Below, one piece after another: positions 44,895-53,261 of a stretch of 64,000 nucleotides of DNA. The stretch is taken from positions 3,224,001-3,288,000 of the forward strand of contig NZ_RAPS01000001.1 in assembly GCF_003610255.1 (NCBI RefSeq). The letters run 5' to 3'. This stretch comes from Streptomyces sp. TLI_171. GTDB taxonomy: Bacteria > Actinomycetota > Actinomycetes > Streptomycetales > Streptomycetaceae. Below the pieces are notes generated by a model. It had not been told where the DNA came from. It made no database searches and was given only the letters and a program-made list of their open reading frames with translations. Position numbers and translations under genes: made by a program. Within the stretch, counting starts at the first letter, position 1. Each line of letters starts with the position of its first letter.

Positions 44895-46274
44895 ATGCCT
44901 TACTGGAGAACGAAGTCGGTCGTGCTGTCAGTGGCCGTGGCGCTGGCCGCGGGGGCCGCGGGCTGCTCCTCCGCCGGTGACTCCGGCACCGTCGAGGTGG
45001 TGGTCGGCTACCAGTCGAAGACCATCAACACCGTCACGGCGGGCACCCTGCTGCGGGCCCGCGGCTACTTCGAGCAGCAGCTCGCCGAGCTGGGGCGGCA
45101 GGACGGGCGCCACTACAAGGTGGTCTGGCAGGACTACGACGCGGGCGCGCCGATCACCGCGCAGATGCTCGCCGACAAGATCGACATCGGTTCGATGGGC
45201 GACTACCCGCTGCTGATCAACGGCTCCCGCGCGCAGGCGGCCGGCGGGCCGGGCACCCGGCTGGTGTCGGTCACCGGCTACAACCTGCTCGGCGCGCTCA
45301 ACTCGGTGGTGGTGCCTCGCAGTTCCTCGGCGCACACGCTGGCCGACCTGAAGGGGAAGAAGGTCTCCAGCTCGGTCGGCTCGGCCTCCGACGGCACCCT
45401 GGTGCAGGCCCTCGCCAAGGCGGGCGTCGCCGAGTCGGAGGTGCAGAAGCAGAACCAGCAGCCGGCCGTCGGGGCGTCGGCCCTGAAGGCGGGCAGCGTG
45501 GACGCGCTGGCCCAGTTCGTGGCCTGGCCGGCCGCGGTGGTGTTCGCCGGTGACGGCCGGCTGCTGTACGACGGCGCGGCGCTCGGCCGGCCCACGCTGC
45601 ACGGCGTGGTGGTGCGGCAGAAGTTCGGCAGCGCCCACCCGAAGGTCGTGCAGGCCTTCCTGCGCGCCCAGGACACCGCCACCCGCGACCTGAACGAGCA
45701 CCCGCTGGCCGCCGCGCAGACCGTCGCCGAGGCCACCGGCCTGCCGCCCGAGGTGGTCTACCTGTACAACGGCCCGAACGGCATCGCCACCTTCGCCACC
45801 GCCCTGGACCCGCGGCTGCTGACCGCGCTGCGCGAGGACGTCCCGTTCCTCACCTCGGTCGGCGTGCTGAAGGCGCTGGACGTGGAGCGCTTCGTCGACC
45901 CGTCGTACCTCAAGGACTCCGGGGTGACGGACGCCCAGCCCGCCCGGATCACCGGCACCGACGCGGTCTGCGGGCGGCCGGTGACGGACCCGGCGCTGGC
46001 CGGCGAGCTCTGGTACCAGGGCGAGCAGTCGACCCGCCCGGCGGCCGACCCGAACTGCCTGCTGAAGGCCGTCAAGGCGGGCGGCGGCACGCTGCGGACC
46101 GCGTACGTGCCCGACGCGGCCACCGGCACCCGGTGGTTCGCCGACCAGGACTGGTGGGTGCAGGACGGCGCGGCGCTGAAGCCCTTCACCACCGAGGACG
46201 GCGCCAAGGCCTACCTGGCCGCGCACCCGTCCGCGCGTCAACTCACCTACCAGCAAGCGCTGGACGCCGCGTGA
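44895..46274 (+). CDS. ABC transporter substrate-binding lipoprotein with a NosL-like C-terminal domain
   Basis: 459 residues from ATG 44895. Lipobox AAGAAGC marks a lipoprotein. Residues about 30-330 are a periplasmic binding fold of the nitrate/sulfonate/taurine group (ITAQMLADKIDIGSMGDYPLL, LKGKKVSSSVGSASDG). The last 105 residues contain TAYVPDAATGTRWFADQDWW and PFTTEDGAKAYLAAHP, which resemble the NosL copper-lipoprotein fold, plus a Cys pair (VCGRP, PNC). The stop overlaps the permease start. Ligand unknown. Confidence 0.85.
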   Translation: MPYWRTKSVVLSVAVALAAGAAGCSSAGDSGTVEVVVGYQSKTINTVTAGTLLRARGYFEQQLAELGRQDGRHYKVVWQDYDAGAPITAQMLADKIDIGSMGDYPLLINGSRAQAAGGPGTRLVSVTGYNLLGALNSVVVPRSSSAHTLADLKGKKVSSSVGSASDGTLVQALAKAGVAESEVQKQNQQPAVGASALKAGSVDALAQFVAWPAAVVFAGDGRLLYDGAALGRPTLHGVVVRQKFGSAHPKVVQAFLRAQDTATRDLNEHPLAAAQTVAEATGLPPEVVYLYNGPNGIATFATALDPRLLTALREDVPFLTSVGVLKALDVERFVDPSYLKDSGVTDAQPARITGTDAVCGRPVTDPALAGELWYQGEQSTRPAADPNCLLKAVKAGGGTLRTAYVPDAATGTRWFADQDWWVQDGAALKPFTTEDGAKAYLAAHPSARQLTYQQALDAA

Positions 46275-47053
46275 CCGGCCGCCGGCGGCTGCTCCGGGCC
46301 GCGGCCCTGCTCGGCTTCCTCGGGCTGTGGCAGCTGCTCACCGCGCTGAAGGTGCAGGCCTGGGTGCGGTTCGACCACCTGCCGACGGTGCTGCAGGTCG
46401 CCGAGGCGCTGAAGGTGCAGCTGGGCACCGCCGTGTACTGGCAGGACCTGGCCGACAGCCTGCGGCGGATCTCCACCGGCTTCGCGCTGGCCGCCCTGCT
46501 CGGCGTCACCGCAGGGGTGCTGACGGCCCGTTCGCGGACCGCCGCCGACCTGATCGGCCCGGTCCTGGAGCTGATCCGGCCGATCCCGGCGATCGCGCTG
46601 GTCCCGGTGGCGATCATGCTGTTCCCGGAGAACGAGCAGGGCATCGTGTTCATCACCTGCGCCGCCGCGTTCTTCCCGATCACGGTGGCCACCCGGCACG
46701 CGGTGCGCGCCGTGCCGCCGCGCTGGGAGGAGGCGGTGCGCACCATGGGCGGCGGCACCCGGCGGGTGCTGTTCGGCGTGGTGCTGCCCGGCGCGCTGCC
46801 CGGCGTGGTCGGCGGGCTGTCGGTGGGTCTCGGAGTGTCCTGGATCTGCGTGATCTCCGCCGAGATGGTCTCCGGCCAGTACGGCGTCGGCTACCGCACC
46901 TGGTCCGCGTACACCGTGCTCGACTACCCCGGGGTGTTCGTCGGCATGGCCACCATCGGTCTGCTCGGCTGGACCACCTCCGGCGCGGTCGAGCTGCTCG
47001 GTCGACGGCTCACCCGCTGGCTCCCGCCGGCCCTTTCGGAGGTACGGACATGA
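46271..47053 (+). CDS. ABC transporter permease
   Basis: 260 residues from GTG 46271, overlapping the binding-protein stop. Six membrane helices with the EAA loop RWEEAVRTMGGGTRRVLFGVVLPGALPGV that docks the ATPase. It belongs to the SsuC/TauC group of sulfonate, taurine and nitrate importers. Confidence 0.93.
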   Translation: MTGRRRLLRAAALLGFLGLWQLLTALKVQAWVRFDHLPTVLQVAEALKVQLGTAVYWQDLADSLRRISTGFALAALLGVTAGVLTARSRTAADLIGPVLELIRPIPAIALVPVAIMLFPENEQGIVFITCAAAFFPITVATRHAVRAVPPRWEEAVRTMGGGTRRVLFGVVLPGALPGVVGGLSVGLGVSWICVISAEMVSGQYGVGYRTWSAYTVLDYPGVFVGMATIGLLGWTTSGAVELLGRRLTRWLPPALSEVRT

Positions 47054-47066
47054 GCGAGGTGGGAGC

Positions 47067-47783
47067 ATGAGTCTGCGACTGACCGCGCGCGGCCTGGGGC
47101 TCGGCCACCCCGGCCAACCCGTACTCCAGGACGTCGAGTTGGACGTGGCGCCGGGTGAGGTGCTGACGGTGCTCGGCCCGTCCGGCTGCGGCAAGTCCAC
47201 CCTGCTGCGGGCGCTGGCCGGGCTGCTGGCGCCGGTCGGCGGCGAACTGCTGGCCGACGGGCGTCCGCTGGGCGGTCCGGGCGCCGAGCGGGCGCTGGTG
47301 TTCCAGGAGGACGGGCTGCTGCCCTGGCGGACCGTCCGGCGCAACGTCGAACTGCCGCTCGCCATCGCCGGGTTGACGCGCGGCGAGCGCCGCGCGCCGG
47401 TGGCCGACTGGCTGGAGCGGGTCGGTCTGGGCGCGCACGGCGACCGGCTGCCACGGGAGTTGTCCGGCGGGCAGCGCCAACGCGTCCAGCTGGCCCGGGC
47501 GCTGGTCGGCGCCCCCAGGGCGGTGCTGATGGACGAGCCGTTCGGCGCGCTCGACCCGCAGACCCGCGCCGGGATGCAGCAACTCCTGCTCTCGGTCTGG
47601 GAGAAGGAGCGCTGCACGATCGTCTTCGTCACCCACGACGTGGACGAGGCGCTGCTGCTCGGCGACCGGGTCGCCGTCCTGGCGGGCGGCACCCTGGCCG
47701 CCGTCCACGAGGTGCCGCGACCGCGCGACCCGGAGGCGGACCGCGACCGGCTGCGCGCCTCGATCCTCACCCATTTCGCTTGA
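47067..47783 (+). CDS. ABC transporter ATP-binding protein
   Basis: 238 residues from ATG 47067, with GTGGGAG upstream. Walker A GPSGCGKST, Q loop VFQEDGLLPW, signature LSGGQRQ, Walker B AVLMDEPFGALD and the switch His in VTHDVDEA are intact. It is the ATPase of the preceding permease, of the SsuB/TauB/NrtD group. Confidence 0.95.
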   Translation: MSLRLTARGLGLGHPGQPVLQDVELDVAPGEVLTVLGPSGCGKSTLLRALAGLLAPVGGELLADGRPLGGPGAERALVFQEDGLLPWRTVRRNVELPLAIAGLTRGERRAPVADWLERVGLGAHGDRLPRELSGGQRQRVQLARALVGAPRAVLMDEPFGALDPQTRAGMQQLLLSVWEKERCTIVFVTHDVDEALLLGDRVAVLAGGTLAAVHEVPRPRDPEADRDRLRASILTHFA

Positions 47784-47795
47784 AAGGCACGGCAG

Positions 47796-50471
47796 ATGCG
47801 CACACCCGAGATCAGCGAGGCGCGCCGGCTGGAGTGCGACGTCCTGGTGGTCGGCGGCGGGACCGCCGGCTCGATGGCCGCGATCGCCGCCGCCGAGGCC
47901 GGGGCCCGGGTCCTGCTGCTGGAGAAGGCCCACGTCCGGCACTCCGGGGCGCTCGCCATGGGCATGGACGGCGTCAACAACGCGGTCGTCCCCGGCCGGG
48001 CCGACCCGGACGCGTACGTCGCCGAGATCACCCGTGCCAACGACGGGATCGTCAACCAGGCCACCGTCCGGCAGACCGCCCGCCGCGGCTTCGACATGGT
48101 CCGGCGGCTGGAGGGCTACGGCGTCAAGTTCGAGAAGGACGAGCACGGCGAGTACGCGGTGCGGCAGGTGCACCGCTCCGGCTCGTACGTGCTGCCGATG
48201 CCGGAGGGCAAGGACGTCAAGAAGGTGCTGTACCGCGTCCTGCGGGAGCGCCGGATGCGCGAGCGCGTCACCATCGAGAACCGGGTGATGCCGGTCCGGG
48301 TGCTCACGGCCGGGGGCCGGGCCGTCGGCGCGGCCGGGTTCGACACCCGCAGCGGGGAGTTCGTCGTGGTCTCCGCCGGGGCGGTGGTGCTCGCCACCGG
48401 CCCCTGCGGGCGGCTCGGCCTGCCGGCCAGCGGCTACCTGTACGGCACCTACGAGAACCCCACCAACGCGGGCGACGGCTACGCGATGGCGTACCACGCG
48501 GGCGCCGAGCTGTCCGGGATCGAGTGCTTCCAGATCAACCCGCTGATCAAGGACTACAACGGCCCCGCCTGCGCGTACGTGGCCAACCCGTTCGGCGGGT
48601 ACCAGGTCAACCGGCACGGCGAGCGCTTCGTCGACTCCGACTACTGGTCCGGGCAGATGATGGCCGAGTTCGCCGTCGAACTCGCCTCCGACCGGGGTCC
48701 CGTGTACCTGCGCACCACCCACCTGCCCGAGGAGACCGTGCAGGCCCTGGAATCCATCCTGCACACCACCGAACGCCCGAGCCGCGGCACCTTCCACGCC
48801 GGGCGCGGCCACGACTACCGCACCCACGACGTCGAGATGCACATCTCCGAGATCGGCCTGTGCGGCGGCCACAGCGCCAGCGGCGTGTGGGTCGACGAGA
48901 ACGCCGCGACCACGGTGCCCGGCCTGTACGCGGCCGGGGACCTGGCCTGCGTCCCGCACAACTACATGATCGGCGCCTTCGTCTTCGGCGAGCTGGCCGG
49001 CACCCACGCGGCCGGCCAACTCCCGGCTGCCCCACTCGAGTTGCCCGAGGAGCAGATCACCGCGGCGCACCGGCTGATCTACCGCGCCCTCGACCACCCG
49101 GACGGGCCACCGCAGCAGCAGGTCGAGTACAAGCTCCGCCGCTTCGTCAACGACTACATCGCCCCGCCGAAGACCGGCGCCCGGCTGTCCGTCGCACTCG
49201 ACCACTTCGAGCGGATGCGCGGCGAGATCGCCGGCATCGGCGCCCGGACCCCGCACGAGTTGATGCGCGCCGTGGAGGTCGACTTCATCCGGGACTGCGC
49301 CGAGATGGCCGCCCGCGCCTCACTGGCCCGGGAGGAGTCCCGGTGGGGCCTCTACCACCAGCGGCTCGACCTGCCCGCGCGGGACGACCGCGCCTGGTTC
49401 CGGCACCTCAACCTGCGCAAGCGCGCCGACGGCGCGATGGAGTTCCTGACCCGCCCGGTCGCCCCCTACCTGGTGCCGGTGGACGGCCTGGAACCCCCCG
49501 GAGGCGAGGTCGAACTGCTCGGCCCCGTCGAGGCCATGGTGGTCGGCCGCACCGGCGCGGTCGCCTCGGCCGCCGGGGCGGGCCGTGCGGCGCGCACGGC
49601 CAAGGCGCAGGGGCGGGTGCTGGAGGTCCTGCGGGCCGAGGGCGCCGCGCTGGTCGAATTCCTGACGGACCGTGAGCCCGAAGTCCGGCTGGCCGCCGTC
49701 GCCGGGCTCACCGAGCACACCCCGGACGGCACCGGCCCCGCGCTGGTCGGCGCGCTGAGCGACCCGGACGGGCGGGTCCGTGCGGCGGCCGTCGCCGGGC
49801 TGAGAGAGCTGGTGGAGGTGCTGGACGCCTCGCTCGGGCCGGGCCTCGCCGCCGTCGCCGACTCGGCGGACCCGGTGGTCCGGGCCGGTGCGCTGGAGCT
49901 CGCCCGCGTCCTGCGGGTCGGCACGGTCGACCTGTTCGCGGCCGGGCTGGCGGACGGGCACCTCACGGTGCGGCTGCAGGCCGTCCGGGGCCTGGTGTCC
50001 CTGGACGCGGCCGGGGCGCTCGCGGCTGGCGCCGCGGACCCGGCGCGCGAGGTGCGGGTCGCCGTCGCGGAAGGGCTCGGCACCATCGGTGACACGTCGG
50101 CGGCGGACGTGCTGACGGCGCTCGCCGCCGATGCCGATCCGCTGGTCCGGGCCGGCGCGTTCACCGGCGCGGCGGGCCTCGGCGGGCCCGCGCCGCTGGC
50201 CGACCTGGCGTCGCGTCAGGATCCGGACTGGCAGGTGCGGAAGGCCGCGGCCGCGGTGCTGGGAGCCGCCGGGCGGTGGGACCCGCTGATCGCCCTCGCG
50301 GAGGACGGCAACGGCGACGTGCGGAAGGCCGCCGTCCGGGCCCTGGCCGGCGGCCTCGGGTCCGCGGGCGTCGCGGACACGCTCCGCGGACGGCTCGCCG
50401 ACAGCGACGCGGACGTCCGCGCCTACGCCCGGCTGGCCCTGCACGAGACCGCGGGGGCCCGGCGGCCGTAG
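47796..50471 (+). CDS. AprA/fumarate-reductase-like flavoprotein with HEAT-repeat tail
   Basis: 891 residues from ATG 47796. FAD-binding VVGGGTAGSMAAIAAAEAG is at the start, followed by HSGALAMGMDGVNNAVVPG, GDGYAMAYHAGAELSGIECFQINP, FHAGRGHDYRTHDVEMH and GLYAAGDLACVPHNYM, which together follow the alpha subunit of adenylyl-sulfate reductase and its fumarate reductase relatives. Residues about 605-888 are at least six HEAT-like repeats (for example DREPEVRLAAVAGLTEH). Partner electron carrier: the ferredoxin of the same operon. Substrate unknown. Its last 31 codons are in a tandem duplication. Confidence 0.85.
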   Translation: MRTPEISEARRLECDVLVVGGGTAGSMAAIAAAEAGARVLLLEKAHVRHSGALAMGMDGVNNAVVPGRADPDAYVAEITRANDGIVNQATVRQTARRGFDMVRRLEGYGVKFEKDEHGEYAVRQVHRSGSYVLPMPEGKDVKKVLYRVLRERRMRERVTIENRVMPVRVLTAGGRAVGAAGFDTRSGEFVVVSAGAVVLATGPCGRLGLPASGYLYGTYENPTNAGDGYAMAYHAGAELSGIECFQINPLIKDYNGPACAYVANPFGGYQVNRHGERFVDSDYWSGQMMAEFAVELASDRGPVYLRTTHLPEETVQALESILHTTERPSRGTFHAGRGHDYRTHDVEMHISEIGLCGGHSASGVWVDENAATTVPGLYAAGDLACVPHNYMIGAFVFGELAGTHAAGQLPAAPLELPEEQITAAHRLIYRALDHPDGPPQQQVEYKLRRFVNDYIAPPKTGARLSVALDHFERMRGEIAGIGARTPHELMRAVEVDFIRDCAEMAARASLAREESRWGLYHQRLDLPARDDRAWFRHLNLRKRADGAMEFLTRPVAPYLVPVDGLEPPGGEVELLGPVEAMVVGRTGAVASAAGAGRAARTAKAQGRVLEVLRAEGAALVEFLTDREPEVRLAAVAGLTEHTPDGTGPALVGALSDPDGRVRAAAVAGLRELVEVLDASLGPGLAAVADSADPVVRAGALELARVLRVGTVDLFAAGLADGHLTVRLQAVRGLVSLDAAGALAAGAADPAREVRVAVAEGLGTIGDTSAADVLTALAADADPLVRAGAFTGAAGLGGPAPLADLASRQDPDWQVRKAAAAVLGAAGRWDPLIALAEDGNGDVRKAAVRALAGGLGSAGVADTLRGRLADSDADVRAYARLALHETAGARRP

Positions 50472-50620
50472 GACCTAGAGGTCCAGCTCCCCGCCGTGGA
50501 CACGCTCCGCGGACGGCTCGCCGACAGCGACGCGGACGTCCGCGCCTACGCCCGGCTGGCCCTGCACGAGACCGCGGGGGCCCGGCGGCCGTAGGACCTA
50601 GAGGTCCAGCTCCCCGCCGT
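50375..50620. repeat. Perfect 123-base tandem duplication at convergent gene ends
   Basis: Copy 1 is 50375-50497 and copy 2 is 50498-50620; identity continues four bases into the next sequence. Each copy contains the last codons and the stop of the flavoprotein gene and the last codons and stop of the convergent RNA-repair gene. Both genes stay intact: the flavoprotein ends in copy 1, the RNA-repair protein ends in copy 2. The rest is a duplicate without function. Confidence 0.95.
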
Positions 50621-53261
50621 GGACGTACCGGGCGGTGACGCCGGGGAGGGTGCGCAGGAGCGGGGTCAGGGATTCCGGGGTGGGCGGGGTGGGGCCGAGG
50701 CCGATGGGGAGGGTCGGGCCGGGGAGCGGGTGGGGCCAGGCGTGGGAGGCGGGGAGGGCGGCGAGCAGGGGGCGGAGGCGGCTCTTGGTGGGGCCGAGGT
50801 TGTCGGGAGTGGTGGTGAGGAGCAGCCAGGCGGCGTGGCGGCGGTGGAGCGGGGGCGGGGTGAGCAGCTCGGGGTGGGTGGGGCCGAGCTCCCAGGCGCG
50901 GTAGAGCTCCTCGGTGAGCAGGTCCCGGGTGTGGGCGGCGACGTGGCCGGTGCAGCTGCGGACCGGGGCGGTGGGGGTGAGCACCGTGACGGGGTCGGAG
51001 TGGGGCTCGGCGGGGGTGCCGAGGAGGGTGACGGGTTGGCGCCAGTCCCAGGCGGCCCAGGTTTCGGTGAAGTGGCGGAACAGCTCGGCGGGGTCGTCCG
51101 CGGGGTGTTCGCGGACCGTCCGGGCGGCGAGCACCGTCCAGGCGAGGGAGGGGAGTTGGCCGAAGGGGGCGGAGGCGAGGCCGCGGACCGCGGTCCAGGC
51201 TCTGACCCGGCGGGCGAGGGCGGCGAAGGCGGGGCGGCGGTCGCCGACGGCGGCGAGGATCGCCTCGGCGTCGGTGACGGCGCTGAGCGCGAGTTCGCCG
51301 TCGGGCGGGGCGAGCACCAGGTCGACGGAGAGACCCGCGAGGTCCATCCGCAGGCCGGGGACGCGGGCGCCGCGGACTTCGCGGAGGTCGCGGGCCTCGG
51401 GCAGGGCGGCGGTCAGGGCGTCGACGAGGGCGGGGAGGTCGGGGTCGGCGGGCAGCGCCGCGACCAGGTCGAGGTCGGCCCCGTCGAGGTGGCATCCGAG
51501 CCGTCGGGAGCCGACCGTGCGGAGGTCCGCGCCGGGCAGGGCGGCGGCGATCCGGCCGATCAACTCCGGTATGTCGACGCCGGGTTCGGTCGGGGTGGGT
51601 GGCGCGGGCTCGGGGTGGTGGCGGCACTCGCCGGTGCCCAGGGCGACACTCGCACGCGGGCGCATCGGGCCGTCGCCGCGCCGGGAGAGGACGACGAGTT
51701 CGCCGACCTCGGCGGTCATCGGTTCGAGGTCGACGGCAGCGCCGGCCGGGTCGCCGGTCTGACCGAGGGTCAGGTGCGGGTGGTAGCCGTCGGTGTGGGC
51801 GCGGCAGCCCGGGAAGCGGCGTTCGAGGGCGTGCCGGAGCGCGGCCCAGGGGGCGGCGGTGTCGGCCGCGGGGTCGAGCCAGAGGGTGGCGGTGAGCCGG
51901 TGGACGAAGCTGTGCACGCCGGCCAGGGTGGCGGTGAAGGGCTGGACCTCGGCGGCGGCCCGGGCCAACAGCGGGAGGGCGCGGTCGAATTCGTGCTCGG
52001 CGACGAAGCCGTACAGCAGGTTGACGTGCGGGGGCCAGCGGTCGAGTCGCGGGTCGTACCGTTCCCGGACGCGTTGGATGGGCGGCCAGAGCTCGGCGGG
52101 CGGGATCCAGGCGACGGCGGTGCGGACGGTGGGCGGGGCGTCCAGCCGGTCGACCGCGGGTTCGGCGCCGAGGTCGACGGTGGCGGCGAGGCCGTAGTGG
52201 TCGGAGGGGTGCAGGCCATCTGCGTCGGGGCGGTCGCCGAGCAGGTGGGCGGTGGCGGTGCGGGTCCGACCCGGGCGGAGCAGGATCCGGTCGAGGCGTC
52301 CGGCCCGGCCGGTGAGCGACCCGACCGCGGCGAGCGGGTTGGCGGCGGGGTCGAAGGTGGGGGTGCGGTCCTCGGGGCCGTACAGCTCGGTCCAGGCGTC
52401 GCGCAGGCCGAGCGCGGTGGACGGCTCCCAGCCGCTGTCGTTGAAGTCGCCGAGGACCAGGAGTTCGCCCTCGACGGCGGCGAACCCTTCGGCGAGTTCG
52501 GCGAGTTCGGCGGTGCGGCGGGCCGCGCCGTCCGTCGAGTGGTCGCTGCTGAGATGGACGGCGGCGGCGGTGAGCGGCCCGGCGACGGTGTCCAGGGTGA
52601 TCGCGGTGACGGCCTTGTGCGGGCCGAGCCGGTGCCGGCCGGCCTCCAGCACGGGGAGGCGGCTGAGCAGCAGCAGTCCGTGGCCGTCGATCTCGCGGCC
52701 GAACGGGTCGGCGCCGAGGGTGTACTGCCCGCGCACCCAGTCCTGTGCCAGCAGGAGCTTGATCAGGGCGGGTTCGACTTCCTGGAGGGCGATCAGGTCG
52801 GCGTCGGCGGCTTCGAGCGCGGCGAGCAGCAGGGGGCGGCGGCGGGCGGTGTGGATCCGGTCGGCGTCGAACCGGTCCCACAGGGTGTTCCAGGTGACGA
52901 CCCGCAACTCGGTGGCCGGGAGCGCGGGTTGCGGGGCGGCGGGGCGCCAGCCGCGGGCGTCGGTCCAGGCGTGCGGGGTGCTGGGGGTGAAGAACGGGGC
53001 GGGCAGTCCGCGCGGCGCGGTCCGGTGGCCGGCCGTGGTGGTGTCGAGCAGGTCGACGCCGGTGGCGCGGTCCCACACCACCTGGCCGTCCGCCTCGACG
53101 TGCCGGACCCGGTGCCAGGGCACCTCGCCGGAGGCGGTGAAGGACTCCAGCGGGACCAGCTTCGTCCGGTCGTCGCGCTGGCGGACGCCCAGCACGAACC
53201 GGGCCGGGTCGAAGCGCTCGTCCCAGCGGATCCGCTGGCAGACCTGCTCGATGGGGCGCAT
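50598..53261 (-). CDS. Multidomain RNA-repair protein: MJ1316, EEP nuclease/phosphatase, 2H phosphodiesterase, nucleotidyltransferase
   Basis: 887 residues; ATG 53261 overlaps the ligase stop. Residues 1-65 resemble the MJ1316 (DUF504) domain thought to recognise RNA ends with cyclic groups. 117-365 is an endonuclease/exonuclease/phosphatase domain with WNTLWD, ALQEVE, GDFNDSG and HPSDHYG. 380-545 is a 2H domain with HVNLLYGF (412-419) and HPHLTLG (494-500); the first motif has Asn where Thr or Ser is usual. 560-660 is a nucleotidyltransferase with GSRRLG, Asp596/Asp598 and SVDLVL. A helical tail follows. Such proteins could heal and tag broken RNA ends. Confidence 0.85.
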   Translation of the reverse strand: MRPIEQVCQRIRWDERFDPARFVLGVRQRDDRTKLVPLESFTASGEVPWHRVRHVEADGQVVWDRATGVDLLDTTTAGHRTAPRGLPAPFFTPSTPHAWTDARGWRPAAPQPALPATELRVVTWNTLWDRFDADRIHTARRRPLLLAALEAADADLIALQEVEPALIKLLLAQDWVRGQYTLGADPFGREIDGHGLLLLSRLPVLEAGRHRLGPHKAVTAITLDTVAGPLTAAAVHLSSDHSTDGAARRTAELAELAEGFAAVEGELLVLGDFNDSGWEPSTALGLRDAWTELYGPEDRTPTFDPAANPLAAVGSLTGRAGRLDRILLRPGRTRTATAHLLGDRPDADGLHPSDHYGLAATVDLGAEPAVDRLDAPPTVRTAVAWIPPAELWPPIQRVRERYDPRLDRWPPHVNLLYGFVAEHEFDRALPLLARAAAEVQPFTATLAGVHSFVHRLTATLWLDPAADTAAPWAALRHALERRFPGCRAHTDGYHPHLTLGQTGDPAGAAVDLEPMTAEVGELVVLSRRGDGPMRPRASVALGTGECRHHPEPAPPTPTEPGVDIPELIGRIAAALPGADLRTVGSRRLGCHLDGADLDLVAALPADPDLPALVDALTAALPEARDLREVRGARVPGLRMDLAGLSVDLVLAPPDGELALSAVTDAEAILAAVGDRRPAFAALARRVRAWTAVRGLASAPFGQLPSLAWTVLAARTVREHPADDPAELFRHFTETWAAWDWRQPVTLLGTPAEPHSDPVTVLTPTAPVRSCTGHVAAHTRDLLTEELYRAWELGPTHPELLTPPPLHRRHAAWLLLTTTPDNLGPTKSRLRPLLAALPASHAWPHPLPGPTLPIGLGPTPPTPESLTPLLRTLPGVTARYVHGGELDL

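Noticed and set aside
44655..50471. True dissimilatory sulfate reduction (AprAB)
   Set aside because: No Sat, Dsr or Qmo genes are here, the ferredoxin lacks the AprB tail, and the organism type is aerobic; only family likeness is claimed.
50276..50638. Open frame with internal repeated peptide over the duplication
   Set aside because: The peptide repeat only reflects the 123-base tandem duplication; the real coding frames there are the flavoprotein and the RNA-repair protein.
50161..53076. Arg/Pro-rich open frame of about 970 codons on the minus strand
   Set aside because: It is another frame of the RNA-repair gene and runs into the flavoprotein; no domain, extreme Arg and Pro content.
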